A stretch of DNA of 62,259 nt from Sphingobacterium sp. (GTDB lineage: Bacteria; Bacteroidota; Bacteroidia; Sphingobacteriales; Sphingobacteriaceae): positions 1-62,259 of the forward strand of contig JAQZAZ010000014.1 in NCBI GenBank assembly GCA_029239355.1, given 5' to 3'. Under the pieces are notes generated by a model. The model was not told where the DNA came from. It was given only the letters and a program-made list of their open reading frames with translations, and did no database searches. Below are positions 54,271 to 62,259 of the stretch, piece by piece. The translations under genes were made by a program, and so were the position numbers. Position 1 is the stretch's first letter; every line of letters begins with the position of its first letter.

Positions 54271-55791
54271 ATGAAAACGAATATAAAATACCTTACACTA
54301 TCAGCGATAACGCTCTTTTCTTCTTGCACCAAGCAATTGGATATTTCTCCTGAAGGTTCTCCATCTTCACAAAATTATTGGAAAACAGAGCAAGATGCGA
54401 TCAAGGCGGAAGCCGGCATGTATGAAAAATACAACGAGGAGGATTATTATGGCCGTGGGATGTTCTGGTTCATTAACGCGAGTGACGATATGGTCACCGG
54501 TCGCAATAAACCTGAAGCGGATAATATCAAAAATTTTAACCGTAGCTACATTGGAGGTGGCTATACTGAAACACAATGGAGCATGCGTTATGCTGTTATT
54601 AAAAGAGCCAATGATATTATCACCAATGTGCCGAACATCAGCATGGATGAAAACCGAAAAAAACAAATTATTGGTGATGCCTATTTCAATGCAGGCTTAG
54701 TTTATTTCCAATTAGCTGCGAACTACGGTAACGACAAGGCGGGAGTACCAATTGTAAAACCGGAAACAGATGCTACCTTACCAGTTCCTCGAGCCAATAA
54801 TGTCAATGAAAATTATGACTACATTATATCCCTCTTTGTAAAGGCGGCAGAAAATCTTCCTTATTTTTCGGACATGAATTCTTCCGATTATGGTAAAGCA
54901 CACAAAACGGCAGCCTGGGCTTATCTATCAAAAGTATACTTATACAAAAAAGATTATACCAATGCAGCCAAATATGCGGATATGGTGATCAGTTCGGGCA
55001 AGCATGATTTACTTGCTAGCTTCGTTGATGTATTTAAAGCAGCCAACAATTGGTCCAAAGAATATATTTGGTCAGTGGTTTGCACGCCAGATGGTGGTGG
55101 TACAGGCTGGGGAAGTAAGCTTCCCGGCGTTATGTTGACCAACAAGGCATGGGGAATCTATAATGGATGGGGGTATTATCTCCCTACAAAAGAGCTATAT
55201 GATTCGTTCGAAGCGGGAGACTCTCGTCGTGAGGCAACTATTTTAAAACCTGGCGACAAATTCCAGTTCTTCGGTGCCGAGCGCACCTTTACAAAAGATG
55301 GCGGCGCAACATCGAACTATCAGTTTAAGAAATACATGGAACCGTTTTCTTACCAAAATCCGATTCCTACGCACGTCAATCCAAATGGTGATAATGGGAC
55401 AACAGACTTAAACGTACCATTAATGCGTTACGCAGAGGTACTGTTGATCAAAGCCGAAGCAGCCATTAATTTAAATGGTTCTGGCGCTGGTGATACCGAA
55501 TTAAATAAAATTAGAAAAAGAGCTGGTCTATTGCCGAAAAGCAGCATGACATTAGTTGATCTAAAACGTGAGCGCCGCAATGAGCTTGCTGGTGAATGGG
55601 CAGATCGCCACCGCGACTTAGTTAGATGGGGGGATGCTCAAGCAACTTACGCCAAACCGTTGCATGATTTCGATGGCACGGTAATCTGGCCAGCGAGGAC
55701 CTTCAACCCACAAGTGCACGATGTTTGGGCTATACCACAACGTGAAATCGACAACAGTTCAGGTGTAATTAAACAAAATGCAGGATGGTAA
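54271..55791 (+). CDS. SusD/RagB-like lipoprotein (module B)
   Basis: 506 aa, lipobox LFSSC (Cys near 18). SusD_RagB layout with QLDISPEGSPSSQNYWKTEQ, AYFNAGLVYFQLAANYGN, LMRYAEVLLIKAEAAINL and RERRNELAGEWADRHRDLVR. Its last codons overlap the start of the phosphatase fusion by 7 nt (ATGGTAA), so the two products are translationally coupled. The tight coupling is the strongest evidence that the ligand is a phosphate ester or diester. Confidence 0.95.
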   Translation: MKTNIKYLTLSAITLFSSCTKQLDISPEGSPSSQNYWKTEQDAIKAEAGMYEKYNEEDYYGRGMFWFINASDDMVTGRNKPEADNIKNFNRSYIGGGYTETQWSMRYAVIKRANDIITNVPNISMDENRKKQIIGDAYFNAGLVYFQLAANYGNDKAGVPIVKPETDATLPVPRANNVNENYDYIISLFVKAAENLPYFSDMNSSDYGKAHKTAAWAYLSKVYLYKKDYTNAAKYADMVISSGKHDLLASFVDVFKAANNWSKEYIWSVVCTPDGGGTGWGSKLPGVMLTNKAWGIYNGWGYYLPTKELYDSFEAGDSRREATILKPGDKFQFFGAERTFTKDGGATSNYQFKKYMEPFSYQNPIPTHVNPNGDNGTTDLNVPLMRYAEVLLIKAEAAINLNGSGAGDTELNKIRKRAGLLPKSSMTLVDLKRERRNELAGEWADRHRDLVRWGDAQATYAKPLHDFDGTVIWPARTFNPQVHDVWAIPQREIDNSSGVIKQNAGW

Positions 55792-57638
55792 AAGGTAATA
55801 AGTTAATTTGGTTATTATTTGTCAGTCTAAATATTCAGTCAGTTTCTGCTCAGCAGAAACTGACTGCCAATGCAGGGCACAGTCATAACGATTACAAACA
55901 GCAAATTCCATTGTTGGAGGCTTACTCTGCCGGTATGGGGTCTATCGAAGCTGACGTCTTCTATCGCAACGGTGAACTTTACGTCGCACATGAAAGTAGT
56001 GAAATCAAGTCTAGAAAAACCTTAAAGAAGCTTTACATCGAGCCTTTAATTGCCTTTTACAACGAGAATGGCAATCAAGCTTATGCTGATTCAACACAAA
56101 GACTACAGCTGGTCATCGATATCAAGGAAAACTACCAACAGGTGCTTTCTAAATTGATGGAAGACCTGAAAGGAAATGAGTCGGTATTTGATCAGCAAAA
56201 AAATCCTCGCGCAATAAAAATTGTGATAAGTGGAAATATACCGCCAGCCGAAAAATTTAATGAATACCCTCATTTTATTTATTTCGATGGAAGACCCGAA
56301 AAAGATTATACAGCTGAACAACTGAAACATATTGGAATGATCAGTCAGAACATAGCACATTATTCGGACTGGAATGGTAAGGGAACACCTACCCCACCTG
56401 ATCTCCAAAAAATGAAATCCGTGATAAATAAGGCGCATAAGCTGGGAAAACCATTTCGTTTTTGGGCTACAAAAGACAGCCCTAATAGTTGGAAAGAACT
56501 TGGTCACATGGGGGTCGACTGGATTAATACCGATCATCCAACGGCATTGAAAAATTACTATCTAAATAATGCCAAAGTTGAATACACCAATCCACAAGCA
56601 TATAGTCCCTATACACCAACTTATAAAAATGACGGCGCCAAAACCAAGGTAAAAAATGTTATTTTGTTGATTGGCGATGGAATGGGCTTAGCTCAAATTC
56701 AAGCTGGTTTAAGCGCAAATTTTGGTCAATCCAATATTGTTAATATGCGACATATTGGCTTTTCTCGCACTGAAGCATCAAACTCAGACTTCACAGACTC
56801 CGCAGCTGGTGGGACGGCCTTAGCTACTGGGCATAAAACCAACAACCGCTATATCGGTGTCGATGCAAATGGAGCAACGGTAGCTTCAATTCCTGATACC
56901 TTGGCACAATATGGCATCAAAAGCGCTATTATTAGTGCCGGAGATATTACAGATGCAACCCCGGCTGCATTTTATGCGCATCAGATCGACCGCACAATGT
57001 CGCATGCAATTGCTGCAGATTTCAAAAAAAGCAATGTAGATATTTTGGTGGGTTCACGCCGCGAAAGTTTTTTAGGAAATAAGGATGGTAAACTGATGCA
57101 GCAATTGTATGAAAAAGGCTATCAGTTACAGCAAACGTTGAGGGATTTCGAAAAAGCCAACACTGGTAAACAACTGGTACTTTTACCTGATTCGGGAACT
57201 CAAAAGATGCTGGACGGTCGTGGTGACATGCTAAAAACTTCACTGTTAAAAAGCATTCAGCTACTGGCCAAAAATAAAAATGGCTTCTTTATTATGGCCG
57301 AAGGGGCGCAAATTGATTACGGTGGTCATGCGAATGACCTATCTTATGTTGTTACAGAACAACATGATTTTGACAGACTCGTAGGTCAAGCCTTAAAATT
57401 TGCAGACCAGGATGGTGAAACCTTAGTTATTGTGACTGCAGACCACGAAACTGGTGGATTGTCTTTATTGGATGCCAATTATAAAAAAGGTGAAGTGAGA
57501 GGAAATTTTAGCAGTGATGACCATACCAACATTATGGTTCCTGTCTTTGCTTATGGCCCAGGTGCACAGAATTTCATAGGAGTCTACAACAATACAGAAA
57601 TTTTCAAAAAGATTCTGATGGCTTATAAGCTGAACTAA
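55785..57638 (+). CDS. GDPD/PI-PLC-like phosphodiesterase fused to alkaline phosphatase
   Basis: 617 aa with signal peptide ending near SAQQ (24). Residues about 30-262 read as a phosphodiesterase of the AIM6/GDPD-PLC superfamily: GHSHNDY (31-37), MGSIEADVFYRNGELYVAHE (catalytic Glu, Asp, His) and a closing WINTDHPTALKNYY. Residues about 285-617 are a complete alkaline phosphatase: LLIGDGMGLAQI (metal Asp), DSAAGGTALATGHKT with nucleophile Ser near 339, AEGAQIDYGGHAND, VTADHETGG and SDDHTNI. One polypeptide could thus cleave a phosphodiester and then free the phosphate. It is last in module B, and a 15-bp-arm inverted repeat lies at 55836-55866. The N-terminal half is the less certain assignment. 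Confidence 0.88.
   Translation: MVKGNKLIWLLFVSLNIQSVSAQQKLTANAGHSHNDYKQQIPLLEAYSAGMGSIEADVFYRNGELYVAHESSEIKSRKTLKKLYIEPLIAFYNENGNQAYADSTQRLQLVIDIKENYQQVLSKLMEDLKGNESVFDQQKNPRAIKIVISGNIPPAEKFNEYPHFIYFDGRPEKDYTAEQLKHIGMISQNIAHYSDWNGKGTPTPPDLQKMKSVINKAHKLGKPFRFWATKDSPNSWKELGHMGVDWINTDHPTALKNYYLNNAKVEYTNPQAYSPYTPTYKNDGAKTKVKNVILLIGDGMGLAQIQAGLSANFGQSNIVNMRHIGFSRTEASNSDFTDSAAGGTALATGHKTNNRYIGVDANGATVASIPDTLAQYGIKSAIISAGDITDATPAAFYAHQIDRTMSHAIAADFKKSNVDILVGSRRESFLGNKDGKLMQQLYEKGYQLQQTLRDFEKANTGKQLVLLPDSGTQKMLDGRGDMLKTSLLKSIQLLAKNKNGFFIMAEGAQIDYGGHANDLSYVVTEQHDFDRLVGQALKFADQDGETLVIVTADHETGGLSLLDANYKKGEVRGNFSSDDHTNIMVPVFAYGPGAQNFIGVYNNTEIFKKILMAYKLN
55836..55866. repeat. Perfect 15-bp-arm inverted repeat inside the phosphatase signal-peptide region
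   Basis: 55836-55850 (CAGTCAGTTTCTGCT) and 55852-55866 are exact reverse complements around a single C. In RNA this gives a hairpin of about 13 bp with a small loop, 50 nt after the ATG, encoding the signal-peptidase region. No T tract follows, so it is not a classical terminator. Confidence 0.85.
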
Positions 57639-57643
57639 AAAAT

Positions 57644-57682
57644 AAAATCCCTTGGTTTTAAAATCAGGGGATTTCATTTTTT
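57644..57682 (+). terminator. Terminator after phosphodiester module B
   Basis: AAATCCC (57645-57651) pairs with GGGATTT (57668-57674), extended inward by TTG with CAG-side bases (one G-T pair), followed by C and an eight-T run (57676-57683). It starts 7 nt after the phosphatase stop. Confidence 0.75.
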
Positions 57683-57782
57683 TTAGCCATAGAAACAAGT
57701 GAGATACTCTCACTTCCTTTAAAAATAGATTTAGCAAATCTTTTTTTTCTTATCTTGTAATCCAAAAAAGACAACAACCTGT

Positions 57783-59576
57783 ATGATACCACAATTCAAA
57801 AGAATCGCACTCTTATGTTTATTATTCTTCAGCCTTTCAATAAAACTTTTTGCACAAGACAACGGAAAGGCGGACTGGTTTAAAGAGGCCCGCTTTGGCA
57901 TGTTTATCCACTGGGGGCTATACAGCGCTGCGGAAGGAATGTGGAAAGGTGAACCCCTACGCTATATGAACAACTATGCAGAATGGCTACGCTACCGTAA
58001 CCGGGTATCAAAGGAAGAGTATGGCGGTTTGGCCAAACGCTTTGACTGGAACAAGATAGATCCGGAAAAATGGGTTCTCCTTGCCAAAGAAGCCGGAATG
58101 AAATACATCATCATTACCACCAAACATCACGATGGTGTAGCCCTCTGGGATACCAAAGTAGGCACTTATAGCTTACCTAAACTTAGTGGTGCTAATCGCG
58201 ATGTGATCAAAGAAATCGCAGCGGCCTGTAAAAAGCATGGCATGAAGCTTGGCTTCTACTACTCCCACTGGATCGATTGGGAACATCCTTATGGCTGGAA
58301 TCATCAACAGGAATTGTCCGGACAGGTTACGGATGCACAGTATAACCAATACTGGCAAGAAAAGGTCATCCCCCAGCTTCGTGAACTCATGGGTAACTAC
58401 GGTGATATTTCATTAATATGGTTTGATATGTGGATCCCTTATCAAAAATCCATCATTAAAAAAGAACAATTACTCCAGGTGGTAAAATTGATCCGCGAGC
58501 TGCAGCCGAATTGCCTGATCAATTCGCGTCTGGGCCTTCCTACAGATGCCGAAAATGTTGATTTCGAAACACTTGGTGACAATCAATTTGGCAGCAACTT
58601 TATCGCGCATCCTTGGGAAACACCGGGTACAATCGCCCATTCTTGGGGTTATAACGGTCAAGAAAACGAATGGAAATCAACCAGCCAGATTTTTCAGTCC
58701 CTGATCTCAAACGTCAGCCTCAATGGCGGATTTACCTTAAACATTGGCCCTCGCGCAGATGGTACTGTCCCTTACGAAAGTGTAAGCCGCCTACATGATG
58801 TTGGCACCTGGTTAAAAACATATGGCCAAAGTATCTATGGCAGCACTGGCCTTTCGTTAAAAAACAACCACTTCGACTGGGGCTATTTGACCACCAAAAT
58901 CGAACAAAATAAAACAGTTGTGTATGCGCATGTATTTAACTGGCCATTGGATCACAAACTTCGTATTACGGGTATCAAATCCAAGCCCTCTAGTATAGCA
59001 TTGCTGAAAGGTAACAGTTTAACAAGCTTGAACTATGAGCAGAAACTTAGTTCAATCCATATTGACCTACCTGCAGACCAACCGGATCATTATGTCTCAG
59101 AGGTAAAACTGACCTTTGACGGCCCTTTGGAATTGGACAAAAACACGGTCCCTGAATCAACCTTTGGCGGCTTTTCCCTAAAATCAACCAATAGTCTAAA
59201 TAGCAATCTGAAGATTGTACCGTATAATGGCAAAAATCCAACCCATACTGTACTTACCGCAAATACAATGATAAACTGGGAAGTCACTATTCCAGAAGCA
59301 GGAACTTATGCGCTGGATCTCTCTGCCCACAACCCAAACAAAGAGCATATTTCGTTCGAGATTGATCTTGCTAGTCAACAACTCAAGGGAAGTTTTGCCC
59401 CTGGCAAAAAAATGGTTGTTGAACCGAATGAAAACAACTACACCGAAGAGTTTGTAGAAAAACGAATCGGAACGTTCAAATTTGATAAACCCGGAAAATA
59501 TATCCTGACCTACAAAAGCCAACAGCAGCTTCCGCTCTGGTTTAATTGGTTATGGCTGGAGAAAACAAAACACTAA
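57783..59576 (+). CDS. GH29 alpha-L-fucosidase 2
   Basis: 597 aa, signal peptide ending near LFAQ (25). GH29 catalytic barrel: FGMFIHWGLYSAAEGMW, YIIITTKHHDGVALWDT, and ISLIWFDMW with the candidate nucleophile Asp near 214. After the barrel (about 350) there is a beta-sandwich region and a further C-terminal module of about 140 residues (about 455-597) that the fucosidase at 14460-15896 lacks. The extra module may bind carbohydrate. It has its own promoter region after a terminator and is monocistronic, with a strong terminator following. The two GH29 proteins are probably not redundant. Confidence 0.92.
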   Translation: MIPQFKRIALLCLLFFSLSIKLFAQDNGKADWFKEARFGMFIHWGLYSAAEGMWKGEPLRYMNNYAEWLRYRNRVSKEEYGGLAKRFDWNKIDPEKWVLLAKEAGMKYIIITTKHHDGVALWDTKVGTYSLPKLSGANRDVIKEIAAACKKHGMKLGFYYSHWIDWEHPYGWNHQQELSGQVTDAQYNQYWQEKVIPQLRELMGNYGDISLIWFDMWIPYQKSIIKKEQLLQVVKLIRELQPNCLINSRLGLPTDAENVDFETLGDNQFGSNFIAHPWETPGTIAHSWGYNGQENEWKSTSQIFQSLISNVSLNGGFTLNIGPRADGTVPYESVSRLHDVGTWLKTYGQSIYGSTGLSLKNNHFDWGYLTTKIEQNKTVVYAHVFNWPLDHKLRITGIKSKPSSIALLKGNSLTSLNYEQKLSSIHIDLPADQPDHYVSEVKLTFDGPLELDKNTVPESTFGGFSLKSTNSLNSNLKIVPYNGKNPTHTVLTANTMINWEVTIPEAGTYALDLSAHNPNKEHISFEIDLASQQLKGSFAPGKKMVVEPNENNYTEEFVEKRIGTFKFDKPGKYILTYKSQQQLPLWFNWLWLEKTKH

Positions 59577-59599
59577 ACTATTCTCAAAACCGTATTAAA

Positions 59600-59640
59600 A
59601 AAATCAAAAAAACTTTGGCAGCCAAAGTTTTTTTGATTTT
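59600..59640 (+). terminator. Rho-independent terminator after fucosidase 2
   Basis: A 19-bp perfect stem: 59600-59618 pairs with 59622-59640 around CAG, with core ACTTTGG and CCAAAGT and seven-base A and T runs. The next 249 nt before the response regulator contain no gene. Confidence 0.85.
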
Positions 59641-59925
59641 AAATAGTGTTACCTCATAGCATATCTAATAACTCTTTATACAAATGTTGCCTATTTGAAT
59701 ATTTATTGATTATTTTAGAGTAATGTTAGCATGGACTAAGCATCAATTTACCTAAATACAAGTCCTAACACCTCGTGTTTGAAGGAGGTTTTGCATTACA
59801 TGCTTCAGAACAAGGATATTGGGTTGTTTTTAACATAATATCAGATCACCCGATGGTAAAACAATAGATTTGTGAAAGGGATGTGAAGGATGCGGCTTTT
59901 CGGTCAAATTTTTAGAAAGAGCGTA

Positions 59926-60324
59926 ATGAATCAGGAAAATAAAAGAAAAGTCATCCTTATAGACGACAATGCGATCTTACGCACCGTTTTTGGCTATATA
60001 CTTCAGGGTTTTCCAGATTACCCTATTGAATTTCATCCTTTTGAAAACGCATTGGATTTTTTGGAGTCACATGATATCAGTGTATCGCCAGAACCAGCCT
60101 TACTATTTGTTGATATCAGTATGCCCCTGATGACAGGCTGGGAACTAATGGGAGTCTTAAAGGATAAAAGGGATTTTGTCAGTCAAAGCGAGATCTTTAT
60201 CATCAGCTCTTCATCCAGTCAGAAAGATCAAGAGCAACTAGTAAATTATCCGTTTGTAAATGGTTTTATTTTGAAACCTTTTGGCAAAGAACAATTATAT
60301 GAAATTTTGAGAACAGCCCGTTAA
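59926..60324 (+). CDS. Single-domain response regulator (CheY-like receiver)
   Basis: 132 aa from the ATG at 59926 (MNQENKRKVILIDDNAILR); the frame is open from 59890, but the shorter start gives the normal receiver opening. Acidic pocket VILIDDN (residues 9-15), phospho-acceptor Asp near 63 in LFVDISMPLMTGWELM, conserved Ser pair in IFIISSSSSQKDQ and Lys near 117 in FILKPFG. There is no output domain and no histidine kinase or phosphotransfer gene next to it, so its partner is elsewhere. Confidence 0.88.
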   Translation: MNQENKRKVILIDDNAILRTVFGYILQGFPDYPIEFHPFENALDFLESHDISVSPEPALLFVDISMPLMTGWELMGVLKDKRDFVSQSEIFIISSSSSQKDQEQLVNYPFVNGFILKPFGKEQLYEILRTAR

Positions 60325-60450
60325 AATTTATGGTTTCCCGCTGAGTACCATATAGAATGGTATGATGCATAATACACTACATCATCGAAGCAAAAAGCTA
60401 AGAAATGAAACTGGTCCCAATAACGAACAGAATAAAGCCGTTTTAGTTAA

Positions 60451-60485
60451 AAAAAATAGGAACCGGCAATACAGGTCCCTATTTT
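60451..60485 (-). terminator. Terminator after the broken pepP gene
   Basis: AAAATAGGAACC and GGTCCCTATTTT arms (with one mismatch/bulge) around GGCAATACA. On the minus strand the hairpin is followed by a T-rich run (from the A run at 60448-60455). It lies just 3' of the aminopeptidase stop. Confidence 0.6.
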
Positions 60486-60495
60486 ATGCAGATTA

Positions 60496-62198
60496 TTAAA
60501 TTGCCTTACATTTCTCTTCAAGCCAGTTCTTTTCTTCACTTGAAAGATGTGTAGAAAGTTGATCAAACACCCATTGGTTATAATTATTCAACCATGAAAG
60601 ATGCCTTTTGTCCAATAGCGACTTCTCAATTAAATCCGTTGCAATATAACATAGTGTCAATGTCTCGAAATCAAGAAACTCGCCAAATTCGGAGGATCCT
60701 GCTTTACGGGTCAACACTAAATTTTCGATACGGATACCATGTTTACCCACACGGTAGAGCCCCGGTTCAATCGAAGTAATCATTCCTGGTTCAACAGCAA
60801 CATCTATTGCGGCAGCATTAAACACCTGTGGCCCTTCATGTACATTCAAGAAAAATCCAACACCGTGTCCCGTACCGTGTCCATAGTTGCGTAATGTTTC
60901 CCATAATGGACGACGGGTAATGGCATCAATTTGATACCCACGCGTTCCTACAGGGAAAATGGCCTGTGAACCTTCAATCGTTCCTTTCAGAACGAGTGTA
61001 TAATCTTCTTTTTCCTCTTGCGTAAGACCTCCCAGGGAAACAACTCGAGTAATATCTGTTGTACCTGTTTTGTATTGACCACCGGAGTCAACTAACAAAA
61101 GGCCTTTTGGACGCAAAGTATAGTTGGATTTCTCATTTGCCGAATAATGTGGCAATGCACCATGGTCTAGGTAACCCGCAATTGTAGTGAAAGAAACATC
61201 GACAAATCCATCTTGCTCCTCACGGAATCCACGCAGCTTATCTGCGATCGACAGCTCCGAAAGCTCTTCACTGGCTACATTTTCTTCTAACCATTTGAAA
61301 AACTTAGTAAGGGCAACACCGTCCTTTACAAAAGTATATCTGTTATTTTCAACTTCTACCTTATTCTTAATTGCTTTTAAAGTCGTAGAAGGATTTATTT
61401 TTTCCACTATTTTAACGTTTTCAGGAACGTTATCAAACATCGCGAAGCAGGTACGTTTTGGGTCGATTAAGATCGCATTTGCCTGCAATGTCTCGATCGT
61501 CTGATAGATATCGTCGTATGCAGCGATTTCAACGCCATAGCTTTCTAATTCAGCAACTGTTTCGGCGTTCAACTTTGACGGTTCAATGTAAAGTGTTGCA
61601 GTATCAGTTGTGATCAATACAAATCCCAAAACAACTGGGTTGCAAGGTACATCCTGCCCACGGATATTAAGTAGCCAAGCAAGATCATCCAACGAAGATA
61701 CTAAATGTGCATCGGTCCGATTTTTCTTCATTTCAGCCCGTACAGCTTCAATCTTCGCTACAGTAGATTGTCCTGTTGTACTTTCAGGCAACAAGTAGGC
61801 CTGCGCTTTTGGCAACTCTGGTCTACCTGCCCATAAATCAGCTAGTAAATCTACATGGCCATCCACCTGAATATCCAGAGGCTCCAACACGCCTTTGACA
61901 GATTGAGCCACCAAAAGTGACGCCAGATTTCCATCAAAAGCAACTTTCGCTCCTGCATTCAATTTCTCTCCTAACCAATCCGCATACTCCGCCGCTGCCT
62001 GGACTTTCAGTTTAACCAATTCAAAACCGGTTCCAAGGTACCCGCAGATCCTGTAAACCCTGATGCCCAAGCAATACATTTGTAACGTTCTGGTAAATAT
62101 TCACTGATATGAGGATCTGATGATGGGATGATGTATCCATCGATTCCTTGAATCTTCATAGCCTCACGAATAGCAGCTAATTTTTCGATATGCTTCAT
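60496..62198 (-). pseudogene. pepP: Xaa-Pro aminopeptidase (M24B), broken by internal deletion and frameshift
   Basis: The start frame (62198 down) reads MKHIEKLAAIREAMKIQGID and continues to GFTGSAGT, then runs out of frame to a stop at 62007. A second frame, open down to 60496, resumes the family sequence at GTGFELVKLKVQAAAEYAD and keeps all catalytic parts: VDSGGQYKTGTTDITR, GHGTGHGVGFFLNVHEGP, SIEPGLYR and IRIENLVL with the two Asp, His and two Glu metal ligands. About 25 residues normally between these points (containing the TDSRY-type motif) are missing and the frame changes near 62035-62040. So the gene is inactive as read, or the sequence has an error here. The product would cleave N-terminal X-Pro bonds. 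Confidence 0.85.
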
Positions 62199-62259
62199 GT
62201 CGTCTATACAATTTTATGCAAGTTAGGATTTTTTAGGGTCGAATGCCTAACTTTAAGCC

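Noticed and set aside
1..62259. CRISPR arrays, tRNA/rRNA genes, insertion sequences, integrases
   Set aside because: Looked for repeated spacers, cloverleaf-like ends, transposase motifs and recombinase motifs; none could be supported by eye.

Overview
The window looks like a chromosomal segment of a Bacteroidota species, most likely in or near Sphingobacteriaceae (Sphingobacterium/Pedobacter type). The reasons are five SusC/SusD pairs, ECF sigma/FecR pairs, promoters of the Bacteroidota form (-7 TAnnTTTG, -33 TTG), and a chondroitin-lyase-like enzyme that closely resembles what I recall of the Pedobacter heparinus protein. No tRNA, rRNA, CRISPR array, IS element or phage gene was recognised.

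Layout. 1-1.5 kb: 3' end of rpsO and an HGSNAT/DUF5009 membrane acyltransferase (minus). 1.8-14.4 kb: two tandem, paralogous ROK regulator-SusC-SusD cassettes (plus), each preceded by a perfect 14-bp-arm palindrome next to a Bacteroidota-type promoter. 14.5-19.5 kb: GH29 alpha-fucosidase, BNR/sialidase-like lipoprotein (plus) and GH3 beta-glucosidase (minus). 19.8-29.1 kb (minus): phosphodiester module A = ECF sigma, FecR, STN-SusC, SusD, purple-acid-phosphatase-like enzyme, GDPD. 29.5-36.1 kb: TonB receptor, PL8 lyase (minus), barstar-like protein, Gfo/Idh/MocA oxidoreductase. 36.2-42.4 kb (minus): SusC-SusD-DUF218 operon. 42.5-47.1 kb (minus): a tight operon of unrecognised proteins led by a 580-aa protein that reads as a duplicated NTase-like/HEPN-like protein. 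47.9-49.0 kb: DKNYY-like lipoprotein. 49.3-57.6 kb (plus): phosphodiester module B = ECF sigma, FecR, STN-SusC, SusD, and a GDPD-like/alkaline phosphatase fusion. 57.8-62.2 kb: second GH29 fucosidase, single-domain response regulator, and a pepP-type Xaa-Pro aminopeptidase gene broken by an internal deletion/frameshift.

How it fits together. The segment is a glycan- and phosphodiester-scavenging region. Three regulatory styles sit side by side. SusCs without an STN domain go with ROK regulators (two cassettes) or with no local regulator (one operon). SusCs with an STN domain go with ECF/FecR pairs (two modules). The two ECF/FecR modules encode the same chemistry in different forms: a phosphodiesterase and a phosphatase as separate genes in module A, and fused in one polypeptide in module B. 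That paired phosphodiester module, the palindrome-linked ROK-SusCD cassettes and the unrecognised NTase/HEPN-led operon are the most novel-looking parts.

All family assignments were made by reading the sequence; no database search was run.
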